Of a DNA stretch of 64,000 bases, positions 27,225 through 36,200 are shown in pieces; positions within the stretch are counted from its first letter, which is position 1; the number at the start of each line of letters is the position of its first letter. Location of the stretch: the NCBI GenBank assembly GCA_020848545.1, contig JADLHZ010000044.1:332187-396186 (forward strand), read 5' to 3'. Source of the DNA: Deltaproteobacteria bacterium. Lineage in GTDB: Bacteria > Myxococcota > JADLHZ01. The notes under the pieces were generated by a model. It searched no databases. It was not told where the DNA came from and was given only the letters and a program-made list of their open reading frames with translations. The translations under genes and the position numbers were made by a program.

Positions 27225-29018
27225 ATGAAGACGAACAAGGCAGACGAAGTGACCTCCGCCGATCGCGCGGCAGCGCTCCGGCACGTTCCCTATGGGGCTC
27301 CGAAGAAAGCCAAGCTCGCCCTGGTCGACAGCGCCGAGCCCATCCGCTCTCCGGTCGACGCCTTCGCCGGCACCGTCGCCGCCGGCGGCACGTGGAGCGC
27401 GCAGCCGACGACGGTCGTCAAGCCCGGCCCGCGCGTCATGGGCCGCACGGCGCCCGAGCTCAGGCCGGTGCCCGTCGTTCATACGGTCTTGCGCGCGACC
27501 GGCACGGCGCTCGGCCTCGGCGCGGTCGTCGGAGGCGTCGCGATGTTGGCGTTGCTCTCCGGTCCGGGCGCGATCGTCGCCGCGTTGCTCCTGATCCTCG
27601 CCGGCATCCTCGCGGCGTTGCTCTGTGTAACGAGCCAGCGCAACGCCGAGCAGGCGGTGTTCGACGTCGGCAAGAACGTCGACAAGAAGGCCGTGAGCGA
27701 CTTCTCGGGCCACGTCTCGTTCGTGCCGGAGTACAAAGTCGCGCCGCAGAACGAGCAAGAGATCGCGGCCGTGCTGCGCGCCGCGCAGCGAGACAAGAAG
27801 CGCGTGAAGGTGATCGGCTCGGGTCACTCGTTCTCGGGCGCGTTCGCGACCGACGGCTACCTGATGAGCCTCGCCAAGCTGAACGCGATGCAAGTCATCG
27901 ACAAAGACAAGGGGCTCGTCAGCGTGGGCGCCGGCGCCAAGCTCGACGACATCAAGGAGTTCTTGGCGGCGAACGGCCTCGCGTTCGAAAACCTCGGCGG
28001 CATCACCAAGCAAGCGATCGCCGGCGCGATCAACACCGGCACGCACGGGTCGGGCGCAAGCTACGGCATCATCGCGACGCAGGTGGAGCGGCTGAAGCTG
28101 ATGACCGCCGACGGCAAGACGCAGTGGCTGTCGCGGAGCGAGAACCCAGAGCTGTTCAGCGCCGCGCTCGTCAGCATGGGCGCGCTCGGCGTCATCACCG
28201 AGATCGTGCTGCGCACGCGGCCGGCGTACAACTTGAAAGAGGTCGTCACGAAGACCACCTTCGATGAAGCGTTCGATCAAGCGAAGATCGAGGCGCGCTT
28301 GAAGCAAAACGATCGCTTTCAGATCATTTGGATCCCGCACAGCTGGGACACGTTCTTGGTCGAGCGCAACCCGACCACCGCCCCGGCAGACGCCGACTTC
28401 AGCCACGAGACGCCCGACGCGCCGTTCTTCGAGCGCCTCGCCCAGAACTTCGGCCTGGCGCTCAGCCACGTCTCGGACGACTGGCGCCCTGCGCTCATGG
28501 CGATCGCGGGCGGAACCCAGCCAGCCGTCGACGTCCAGGTAGGCAGGAGCGACCTCATCTTGTCGCGGCCGTTGCCACCGCGGCAGCGTGAGCTCGAGTT
28601 CGCGTTCCCGCTCGCCGACGCCGAGAAGGTGATGCGCAAGCTGCGCGCCGAGATCGAGCGCCAAGGGCTGAAGATGAACTTTCCGTGCTCGATGCGCTTC
28701 GTGAAGGGCGACGACCTCTTGATGAGCCCAGCGAATCGCGGCGACTCGTTCTACATTTCGGTGCTCTTGCAGGGCGAGAGTGACCAAGACGACCACGTGA
28801 TGCAAGCGATCCAACGCGTTTTCGCCGATCTCGGCGGCCGCCCGCACTGGGGCAAAGAGAACGATCAGGTCACCGCCGAGGAGCTGCGCGACTCCTACGG
28901 CGAGAGCTACGATCGCTTCTGCGAATGGCTCGCGAAGTTGGATCCGCAGGGCACGTTTCGCAGCGACTACGTCGATCGCTTTTTCCCCTACCGGGATCGC
29001 GCGGAAAAACCCCGATAA
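27225..29018 (+). CDS. FAD-linked aldonolactone-oxidase-like flavoprotein with two N-terminal TM segments
   Basis: 597 residues from the ATG at 27225; a GTG at 27186 is possible and neither start has a clear ribosome site. Residues about 85-135 hold two hydrophobic segments. The PCMH/VAO FAD-binding domain follows (VKVIGSGHSFSG; LGGITKQAIAGAINTGTHGSG; MGALGVITEIVL). The C-terminal ALO-type domain ends with GGRPHWGKEN, the signature found in L-gulono- and D-arabinono-lactone oxidases. It likely oxidises a sugar lactone or alditol with O2 or another acceptor. Membrane anchoring at the N-terminus is unusual for bacterial members. The substrate is unknown. Confidence 0.83.
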   Translation: MKTNKADEVTSADRAAALRHVPYGAPKKAKLALVDSAEPIRSPVDAFAGTVAAGGTWSAQPTTVVKPGPRVMGRTAPELRPVPVVHTVLRATGTALGLGAVVGGVAMLALLSGPGAIVAALLLILAGILAALLCVTSQRNAEQAVFDVGKNVDKKAVSDFSGHVSFVPEYKVAPQNEQEIAAVLRAAQRDKKRVKVIGSGHSFSGAFATDGYLMSLAKLNAMQVIDKDKGLVSVGAGAKLDDIKEFLAANGLAFENLGGITKQAIAGAINTGTHGSGASYGIIATQVERLKLMTADGKTQWLSRSENPELFSAALVSMGALGVITEIVLRTRPAYNLKEVVTKTTFDEAFDQAKIEARLKQNDRFQIIWIPHSWDTFLVERNPTTAPADADFSHETPDAPFFERLAQNFGLALSHVSDDWRPALMAIAGGTQPAVDVQVGRSDLILSRPLPPRQRELEFAFPLADAEKVMRKLRAEIERQGLKMNFPCSMRFVKGDDLLMSPANRGDSFYISVLLQGESDQDDHVMQAIQRVFADLGGRPHWGKENDQVTAEELRDSYGESYDRFCEWLAKLDPQGTFRSDYVDRFFPYRDRAEKPR

Positions 29019-29107
29019 TTCACGACCATTCGCGAACTTCGCCAAGCTTTGTTGCGTGTCCGTCAAGCGCAGGCGACGTCGAGAACCACTCGGGTTTTTC
29101 GTCGAAA

Positions 29108-29124
29108 CTCATAGCACCTATGAG
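29108..29124 (+). promoter_or_regulatory. Palindromic operator overlapping the TetR start codon
   Basis: CTCATAG-CAC-CTATGAG is a perfect 7-3-7 inverted repeat, and its right arm includes the ATG of the TetR-type gene. TetR-family proteins bind such palindromes and commonly repress themselves, so autoregulation is inferred. I did not find the same sequence in front of mmsA or the dihydropyrimidinase gene. Confidence 0.55.
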
Positions 29125-29701
29125 AAAACAACCGAGACAAAGCCGCGCCATCGAGACCAAACGTGCCTGCGTCACCGCTGCTGAGATGTTGCTTCCGTCG
29201 CGGGGACCCCTGTCGCTCACACCCACCGAGGTCGCGCGCCGCGCCGGTGTGAGCCCGGGATCGTTCTACCAATACTTTCCGAGCAAGCAGGCGCTGCTCG
29301 CCGAGCTCGCCGAGCTGTGGATGCAGCGTCACTTGGAAGATCTGATGGTGTGCTTGCCCGAGCTGCGCCAACCGGAGGGCGCTGCGGCGTTCGTCTACGC
29401 GCTCTGCGAACGCTTTCGCGCGCGGCCGAACATGCACCACGTGCTGATGGGGAGCATCGCGTCGATCGAAGACGACAGCGGCATCCGCGTCATCCGCGAG
29501 CGCACGCACGCGATGCTCGCCGATGCCATCGCGACCGCCAGCGGCAAGGAAGCGTCGCCTCAGCAGGCCGCTGTGCTCACGCATCAGCTCGACAGCACGC
29601 TCACCGGGCTCTGCTTGGGCCTGATTCCGCCGGCGGCAGAGAACGCCGCGCTGACGATGCTCGTGCGCGCCGTCCAGAGCACGCTTTCGCCTAGCGCCTA
29701 A
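29120..29701 (+). CDS. TetR-family transcriptional regulator
   Basis: 193 residues from the ATG at 29120; the upstream-open frame is discounted because it runs through the preceding gene's end. The helix-turn-helix is LTPTEVARRAGVSPGSFYQYFPSKQALLAEL (about residues 33-65), a textbook TetR signature. The remaining helical domain would bind an effector and dimerise. Its 3' end overlaps that of the convergent dihydropyrimidinase gene by four bases, making pyrimidine breakdown genes or the upstream flavoprotein plausible targets. A palindrome covers its own start. Confidence 0.88.
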   Translation: MRKQPRQSRAIETKRACVTAAEMLLPSRGPLSLTPTEVARRAGVSPGSFYQYFPSKQALLAELAELWMQRHLEDLMVCLPELRQPEGAAAFVYALCERFRARPNMHHVLMGSIASIEDDSGIRVIRERTHAMLADAIATASGKEASPQQAAVLTHQLDSTLTGLCLGLIPPAAENAALTMLVRAVQSTLSPSA

Positions 29702-31095
29702 GCCTTGGGCAGGTCGCGGCGCAGGTAGCGACCGTTGCCGCGCGTCACCCGCAAGTCGCCATCCTTGTAGGCGAGCTCGCCGCGGACGAGCGTGTGCGTG
29801 ACCTGGCCCTTCGTCTCGAAGCCTTCGAAGATGCTGCGATCGCAGTTGTGCTTGTGCGTCTTGGCGCTGATCTTCCCGCGCGTCGTCGCGTCGAACACCA
29901 CGAGATCAGCGTCCGAGCCGACGAGGATCGCGCCCTTCTTCGGATACAAGTTGAACACCTTGGCCGGCAGCGTGGAGCACGCGTTGACGAACTGCTCGGG
30001 CGTGATGCGGCCGCGCTCGACGCCGTAGGTCCACATGAGGCTCAAGCGATCCTGCACGCCGGCGGCGCCGTTCGGGATGCGCGTGAAGTCGTCCTTGCCG
30101 GCGAGCTTCTGCTGGTGCGTGAACGGGCAGTGATCGGTGGCGACGGTGTGGATCAACCCGGCCGCGAGCCCCGCCCACAGCGCCTCTTGGTGGCCCTTCG
30201 GGCGGATCGGCGGGCTCATGACGTAGTCAGCGGCATCAGTGGCCGAGCCTTCGAAGTCTCTCTTCTCGTACACGCTGTCGTCGAGGAGCAGATACTGCGG
30301 GCAGGTCTCGGCCCACACGAGCAGGCCTTCTTTGCGCGCGGTGACGACGGCGTCGAGCGCTTCCTTCGCGGTCAGGTGCACGATGTAAACCGGGATGCCC
30401 TGCGCGCGGGCCAGGGTGATCGCGCGGTGCGTGGCTTCGCCTTCGATCCACGAGGGGCGGCTCTCGGCGTGGTACTTCGCTTCCTTCTTGCCCTCGGCGA
30501 TCAAGCGCTTCTGCAGCTCGACGACGGCGTAGCCATGCTCGCAGTGCGCCGTGACCAACGCGCCGAGCTTCCTGGCCGTGCGCATGATCTGGATGAGCTC
30601 CTGATCATCGACGCCGATCGCGCCGGTGTAGGCCATGAACGTCTTGAAGCTGGTGATGCCGTTGTCGTTGAACACCTGGTGCATGTGCCGCTCGACGCTC
30701 TCGTCGAACCAGGTGACGGCCATGTGGAACGCGTAGTCGGCCACGGATTTTTCGGCGTTCTTCATCCAGAAGTCGCGCGCGTCGATGAGCGACTGCTTGC
30801 GGTTCGGGATGATGAAGTCGATGATCGACGTGGTGCCGCCGGCCACGCCCGCCGCGGTGCCTGTGTAGAAGTCGTCGGCGCTGACGGTGCCCATGAACGG
30901 CAGCTCCATGTGCGTGTGGGCGTCGACGCCGCCCGGGAAGACGTACTGGCCGCTCGCGTCGACGACCTCGGCGCCGCTTGGGGCACTGAGGTTTTGGCCG
31001 ATCGCTTTGATGACGCCGCCGTCGCAGAGGATGTCGGCGGTGTAGCGGTCGGTCGCGGTGACGATGTTGCCGTTCTTGATCAGCGTCGTGCCCAT
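29698..31095 (-). CDS. Dihydropyrimidinase / D-hydantoinase
   Basis: 465 residues from the ATG at 31095, chosen because GAGGAA lies just upstream; the frame is open to 31167. All ligands of the dinuclear zinc centre are visible: His60 and His62 in DAHTHME, the carboxylated Lys151 in TSFKTFMAY, His184 in TAHCEHG, His240 in YIVHLT and Asp321 in ATDHCPF. The enzyme opens 5,6-dihydrouracil or dihydrothymine to N-carbamoyl-beta-amino acids in the reductive pyrimidine pathway. Neither dihydropyrimidine dehydrogenase nor beta-ureidopropionase is in the window. Other hydantoinase substrates cannot be excluded. Confidence 0.93.
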   Translation of the reverse strand: MGTTLIKNGNIVTATDRYTADILCDGGVIKAIGQNLSAPSGAEVVDASGQYVFPGGVDAHTHMELPFMGTVSADDFYTGTAAGVAGGTTSIIDFIIPNRKQSLIDARDFWMKNAEKSVADYAFHMAVTWFDESVERHMHQVFNDNGITSFKTFMAYTGAIGVDDQELIQIMRTARKLGALVTAHCEHGYAVVELQKRLIAEGKKEAKYHAESRPSWIEGEATHRAITLARAQGIPVYIVHLTAKEALDAVVTARKEGLLVWAETCPQYLLLDDSVYEKRDFEGSATDAADYVMSPPIRPKGHQEALWAGLAAGLIHTVATDHCPFTHQQKLAGKDDFTRIPNGAAGVQDRLSLMWTYGVERGRITPEQFVNACSTLPAKVFNLYPKKGAILVGSDADLVVFDATTRGKISAKTHKHNCDRSIFEGFETKGQVTHTLVRGELAYKDGDLRVTRGNGRYLRRDLPKA

Positions 31096-31194
31096 GGATT
31101 CCTCGCTCTGGAAGCGGGCGGGCTTAACAAACTGGGCGGCAGATGTCAGCGGGTCTCGGCGTGCCAAGCGAGAAGCTCGATGCCGCGGTCGCCC

Positions 31195-31260
31195 GAAAAG
31201 GGACCGGGGAGGGATTCGCGAAAAGGGACCGGGGAGCGCGCTACTGGGGAGCGCGCTACT
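31195..31260. repeat. Two copies of the GAAAAGGGACCGGGG repeat and a 15-bp tandem duplication
   Basis: Cores begin at 31195 and 31220, the same 25-bp spacing as the 5.6 kb array. They run directly into GGGGAGCGCGCTACT, present twice in tandem (31231-31245 and 31246-31260). On the minus strand the second copy contains the stop codon of the GT4 gene (31256-31258), so the duplication has copied the gene's end. The element lies between the dihydropyrimidinase start and the glycosyltransferase stop. Confidence 0.9.
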
Positions 31261-32416
31261 TCGGCGCGGCGGCGGGCGTCGCGTCGGTGAGGGCGTCGTG
31301 CGCGTAGAGGTGGGTGAAGCTCGGCGCGAGGTGCTCGACCGAGTACGCCTTCGCGACGGCGAGGTTCGCTTCGCCCATCGTCCGCTGCAGCGCTTCGTCG
31401 CTCAGGATCTTCCGCAGCGCCGCGACGAGCGTCGCATCCGAGTCGAACGCTTCGTAGGCGCCGCCTTCGTCCTCGTGCTGCTCGACGAGCGCGCCTTCGT
31501 TCGAGATGACCACCGGCTTGCCATAGCTGCGGGCCAGGTTCAGCACCGCCGACGCGCCCGCGTTCGTCCGATAGGGCAGCACGACGACTGTCGCCGGCCC
31601 GAAGACGCCGTCGAGATCCTCGTCCGGCACGAAGCCGGTGAAGCGCACGTAGTCGAGGTCACGGTAGCGCGCGACGAGCTCGCCGTAGGTCTTCGGATAA
31701 TAAGGATGCACGCCGCCCGCGAGCGTCAGCATCGCCGGCACGCCGCTTTCACGCAGCGCACGCACCGCCCGCACGAGCACGTCGGGATCCTTGTACGCGC
31801 CCCAGTAGCCGAGCGTCACCACGTTGAAGCCGCCGCTCGTCACCCCAGGTCCGCGCGTGCCGTAGCAGCCGAGCGGGACGTGCACGACGTTCTTCGCGCG
31901 GTACCTCTTCACGAGCGACGCCTGCATGCTCCGCAGCGGCACGGTCATCACGTGTGAGGCGAGGTACATGCGCTGCGCGAGATCGATCCCGAGGCGAGTG
32001 AAGAAGCCGACCTCGTCCTTGATGAGGTCGAGCTGCACCGTTTCGCCGACGGTGTGCACCGTGGTGACGACGCGCAAGCCGAGCAGCCGGAGCATGGGGC
32101 AGAGCCAGGCGCCGGCGAAGTTGTCGACGCGGCCGTTGCCCCAGGTGCGGATGCCGCAGTTGATATGGACCACGTCGGGCCGCAGGCGCAGCACGATGAA
32201 CAAGAGGCGCACGATGCTCAGGGTCTTACCGAGCGTCCAGCAGCGCCGCACTTGCACGCCGTTTGGCCACTCTTCTCGCGCGAGGCCGCCCTTCGCCGTG
32301 TTCGCGAGGACGGTGATGCGCTCGACGCTCGTGCTGAGCGCGCGGACGAGGTGGCCGCCGTACTCGGCGACGCCGTGACGATCGGGCGGCAGGATGGAGA
32401 TGAAGACGAGATGCAT
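31256..32416 (-). CDS. Glycosyltransferase family 4 (GT-B fold)
   Basis: 386 residues. The N-terminal Rossmann half starts MHLVFISILPPDRHGVAEYGGHLV, as in many GT4 enzymes (Gly-rich acceptor loop). The C-terminal half has VTLGYWGAYKDPDVLVRA and the donor-site region NEGALVEQHEDEGG, a variant of the family's E-x7-E motif. It transfers a sugar from a nucleotide-sugar donor, most likely in assembly of an extracellular or lipid-linked polysaccharide. The ATG is immediately adjacent to the stop of the GT2 gene upstream, so they are translationally coupled. Its stop codon lies in a short tandem duplication next to a dispersed repeat. Confidence 0.88.
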   Translation of the reverse strand: MHLVFISILPPDRHGVAEYGGHLVRALSTSVERITVLANTAKGGLAREEWPNGVQVRRCWTLGKTLSIVRLLFIVLRLRPDVVHINCGIRTWGNGRVDNFAGAWLCPMLRLLGLRVVTTVHTVGETVQLDLIKDEVGFFTRLGIDLAQRMYLASHVMTVPLRSMQASLVKRYRAKNVVHVPLGCYGTRGPGVTSGGFNVVTLGYWGAYKDPDVLVRAVRALRESGVPAMLTLAGGVHPYYPKTYGELVARYRDLDYVRFTGFVPDEDLDGVFGPATVVVLPYRTNAGASAVLNLARSYGKPVVISNEGALVEQHEDEGGAYEAFDSDATLVAALRKILSDEALQRTMGEANLAVAKAYSVEHLAPSFTHLYAHDALTDATPAAAPK

Positions 32417-33232
32417 TCAATCGCGCTTGAAACGCAGCTTCGGGCACAGCATCAGCGCTTCCCACACGATGCTGCTCGACATCTTCGACTTGCCGGCGGT
32501 GCGATCGACGAAAACGTACGGCATCTCGACCAGCGAGTAGCCGGCGGCCGCGGCCCGGTAGATGACCTCGATGTGAAACGCGTAGCCGTTCGACGCGATG
32601 CTGCCGACGTCGATCGCTTCGAGCACTTGACGATGAAAGCACTTGAAGCCGCTGGTCATGTCTTGCACGTCGAGGCCGAGCATCGTGCGCGCGTAGAGGC
32701 CGCCGGTCTTCGAGATGAGCTGGCGCATCAACGTGCGGTTCTCGCTGCCGCTACCTTCGACGTTGCGCGACGCGATGACCACGTCGTGCGACTTCGCTTT
32801 GGCGAGCATCTCGGGCAGTTTTTCCGGAGGGTGCGAGAAGTCGGCGTCCATCGTGATGATGTGATCGTAGCCGAGCTGGAGCGCGCGCTTCATGCCGTCG
32901 ACGTAGGCGCGGCCCTGCCCGAGCTTCTTCGGGCGATGCAGCACCGAGACGTGCACGGTCTCGCGGGCGAGCTCGTCGGCGATGTGGCCGGTACCGTCAG
33001 CGGAATTGTCGTCGATGATCATGAGGTCGACGTCGGCCGTGGCGATGATCGCGCTGGCGATGCGCAAGAGGTTGTCGCGTTCGTTGTAGGTCGGCATCAG
33101 CACGACCGCTTTGTGCCGAGGCGCAGAAACCTCGGCGAGGAAACGCGCGGGCTCGATCGGCTTTGCGAACGTGGCGCCGAGCTCGGCGGCGCTCAAGACT
33201 GCTGGCTCGCGTTGCGACATCGGCTTCGACAT
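32417..33232 (-). CDS. Polyprenol-phosphate mannosyltransferase-like GT2 (DPM1-like)
   Basis: 271 residues. After about 40 variable residues the GT-A fold starts with VVLMPTYNERDNL. It continues with MIIDDNSADGT, ITMDADFSHPP (the metal-binding DxD), the acceptor block TSGFKCFHRQVLEAID and VEMPYVFVDRTAGKSKMS, which is characteristic of DPM1/Ppm1 enzymes. It lacks the C-terminal TM pair of ArnC/GtrB types. It likely makes mannosyl- or glucosyl-phosphopolyprenol as donor for membrane glycosyltransferases such as the GT-C-like proteins encoded nearby. It is the first gene of a pair with GT4; a promoter-like sequence abuts its ATG. Confidence 0.9.
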   Translation of the reverse strand: MSKPMSQREPAVLSAAELGATFAKPIEPARFLAEVSAPRHKAVVLMPTYNERDNLLRIASAIIATADVDLMIIDDNSADGTGHIADELARETVHVSVLHRPKKLGQGRAYVDGMKRALQLGYDHIITMDADFSHPPEKLPEMLAKAKSHDVVIASRNVEGSGSENRTLMRQLISKTGGLYARTMLGLDVQDMTSGFKCFHRQVLEAIDVGSIASNGYAFHIEVIYRAAAAGYSLVEMPYVFVDRTAGKSKMSSSIVWEALMLCPKLRFKRD

Positions 33233-33240
33233 CTACAAAA

Positions 33241-33270
33241 ATTGTATCAGCCGCGCTTTTGTTTCGCCAA
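33241..33270 (-). promoter_or_regulatory. Sigma-70-like promoter of the GT2-GT4 pair, apparently leaderless
   Basis: On the minus strand TTGGCG (33265-33270) and TACAAT (33241-33246) are 18 bases apart. The -10 matches TATAAT at five of six positions. The GT2 ATG starts eight bases after it, so the transcript would begin at or next to the start codon; an alternative ATG four codons on would have a short leader. Confidence 0.5.
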
Positions 33271-33286
33271 AGAACTGCATGCGACG

Positions 33287-36200
33287 TCAACGCGCGAACG
33301 AGACTCCGGCGCTGACGACATGATCCAAACGTCCCACATTGTAGGCGATGCGCAGATCGTAGCTCGCCGTGAATTGAAAGCCGGTGTGGGTGACGCCCGA
33401 GATCTTCGGCCAGAGCAGCCTATAGTGGCCCTCGGCGCCAACCGCGACGTAGTCGAAGGTGCGCATGCCGGGCGAAAACGACGGCGGCGCGCCCGTGCCT
33501 GCGATCGTGAAGCTCCCGAACACGGAGCCGTGCTGCCCGAACACGTAGCCGCCGCGCGTCTTGAACAGATACGAAAAGATCGTCGGCAGCGCCGTCGGCA
33601 CGAGATCCGACGCGGCGAAGCCGAAGCGGATCTTCTCCTGCACGTACCAGTTGCCGAGCCGAGAGCCGAGCTCGCCTTCGAGCGCGTGGTTCCAGGCGCG
33701 GCCAAGACCGGTGAGCCAAGTCGCGTCGACGCGATACTCGAGGGCGGTGTCGAGCTTCTGCTTGCGCAACATCGGCTCCACGCGCACGAGCGAGAAGAAG
33801 GTGTGGGCGACGAGGCTGGTTCCGGCGGCTTTGGCGATGAACGCGCCGGGGTCGTAGCCGAGCTGCAAGAACGCGCTGCCGATCTGCGTGACGGTCGCCT
33901 TCAGCGTGAGCGTCGTCGTACCGTGAAACTCGTCGCGCAGCGGTGACGTTGCGTAGGTGAACGCCTGCGCCACCGTGTACGCGAGCTCGAAGCTCGGCAC
34001 GCGCAGGGGCAGGGTGCCGGCGGCGCGCACTTCGACGAAGTGACCGAGCCGATTCTGCAGCGCCGGTGAGGTCGTCGCGGCGAGCGTGCCGTTCAACTGA
34101 AACAGGAGCTGCGGATCGCTGACGAAGGCGTTCTCTTCGTGGAAGAACTTGTACTCGAGCTCGAAGCGCGGGACGGCGCGCCACTCCGGCTTGTGCAGCG
34201 CGGCGACCGCGCGCGTGGCGAAGGTGCGTGGCACGGTGAAGACGAGGAGCGGGTTGCTCGGGGCGCCGCTCGTCTGGTTGCCGAAGTCCAAGATCTCGGC
34301 CGAGCGCTGCACGAGATCGAGCGCCTGGTTCTGCGAGCGATACGAGGTCTCGCCCGAGAGGCGGAGGATCTTCGCGACTGGAAAGCCGCCCTCCTTGCGC
34401 AAGCGGCCCACGGCTTCGGCGGCGGCGACGTTGATGCCGACGAGCTCCTTCTTGCGCTCCTCGTCGATCTCGGGCTCTGGCGCGGCCGCGGGCGGAGCTC
34501 CGGCGCTCGCAATGATCACGCGATCGCTTGCGGGTTGCGACACAGGTTCGCTCGCGGCGATCGGCTCGGAGGCGGGTGCGCTCGCGGCGAGAGATGCCGG
34601 CTGTGAGGCCGCCGCGATAGGCAGCGACGCCGGCAGATCGTCGTCGAGCTCCTCCTTTTGCTTCGCGGCGCGGGCCAGCGCGAGATCCGAGAGCAAACGC
34701 GCGACGACGAAGTGCTCTTCGGCCAGGCGCACGAAGCCGTCGGCCTCATGCGCGGCGCCGAGGCGCAGGTGGCTCTCGGGCCGGTTCGGCTGATGCACGA
34801 CAGCGCACGCATAGAGCAGGCGCGCTTGCTTCCAGCTCTTCGCTTCGAGCGCGAGATCGCCAGCGAGCAAGTACGCGATCGACACGTAGTCGGCGTCGCT
34901 CGCGTTCTTCCAGCGATCGGTGTCGGTGCCAGGCAAGAGCTCGGCGCGGTTCTTCTCGATGCGCCAGCTGACGTTCCATTCCTCTTCCGGGCACTCGGGC
35001 TTGCCGAGCTCGAGCAGCGGCTCGACGACGGTGCGCGCTTCAGAGGGCCGCTTCAAGCCCACCAAGCTGCGCGCCGCGCTGATGCGCATCGCCGCGTTTT
35101 CGGGAGCGAGCTCGACCGCCCGCGCCAAGTGCCGCGCCGCCACGTCGACGAAGGGCAGCCCCACGTCGTCGCCGAGCATCACGTCGGCGATGCCTTTCAC
35201 CTTGTCCTTCTCTTTCTGCTCGACGTCGGCGACGCGCGCGAAGACGTGGCCGGCCACCAGGTGCGCGAAGGCGACGTCCTTCAATGCTTGCACGGCTTGC
35301 TCCACGCGCTCGGCGGCTTCGAGCAAGTCGCCGTAGCGGCCGCGATCGCGCAGCGCGCTGGCGTAGGCGAGCTGCACGTCCGGATCATTCGGCCCGAGCG
35401 TCATCGCGATGCCGTAGGCGTTGATCGCTTCGTCGTAGTCCTTCTTCTCGTGGCGCAAACGGCCGACGAGCAGCCACGCGCCGCGCGTCTTCCAATCGAG
35501 CTTCGTCGCGCGCTCGGCGTCGTTCAGCGCGCGCTTATGCCGCTTCATCTCGAAGGCCGTGAGCGCGCGCTCGTAGTACGCCCAGGCCGAAGTGTTGTCG
35601 GCCGCGATGCCCATCGTCGCGCGCGCGAAGGATTCGCCGAAGCGCTTCTGATCGCGCAGCAGGATCGCCAGGAACACGTGACCGCGCACGTCGTTCGGCG
35701 CGAGCGCGGCGGCCTTTTCGAAGAACGCGATCGCCTCCGGATCGTGCTTCATCGCGCGCTCGATGTGGCCGCGCGCGAGCTGGATCTCGACGTCCTCGGG
35801 AAAGTCTTTGCTCGCGGCGATGAGCAGCGGCCGGGCCTGCTCCAAGCGCTCGTGATAAAACTCGAGGAAGCCGAGTTGGCGCGACGGCCAACCGGCGTTC
35901 GGGTTGATGTCGAGCGCCTTGCGATAAGCGTCCTTGGCGATCTCGTACATCTTCTCGGCGAGCGCCGGATCGCGGGGCTTGTCGTCGAGCGGAGCGGGCG
36001 GCGCGCCGGGGATCGAGGAGGGCAGCGACGCCGGGAGCGATGAGGCCATCGACGCGGGTTGTGACGCCGCGACCGGCGGCAGCGGCGAGAGCGCGATGTT
36101 CCGCTCCAACGACGCCGCGTCGCCGCGCAGCACCCACGCTTCGACGAGCTTCGGATCCACCTTCGTCGCGCGCGCGTAGGCGTCGATGGCGAGCGGGTAG

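Noticed and set aside
25968..29066. 1,032-codon open frame on the minus strand opposite the HEAT-like and flavoprotein genes
   Set aside because: It spans two well-supported genes and their gap, and has only His/Arg/Ala-rich low-complexity composition. It is an antisense shadow.
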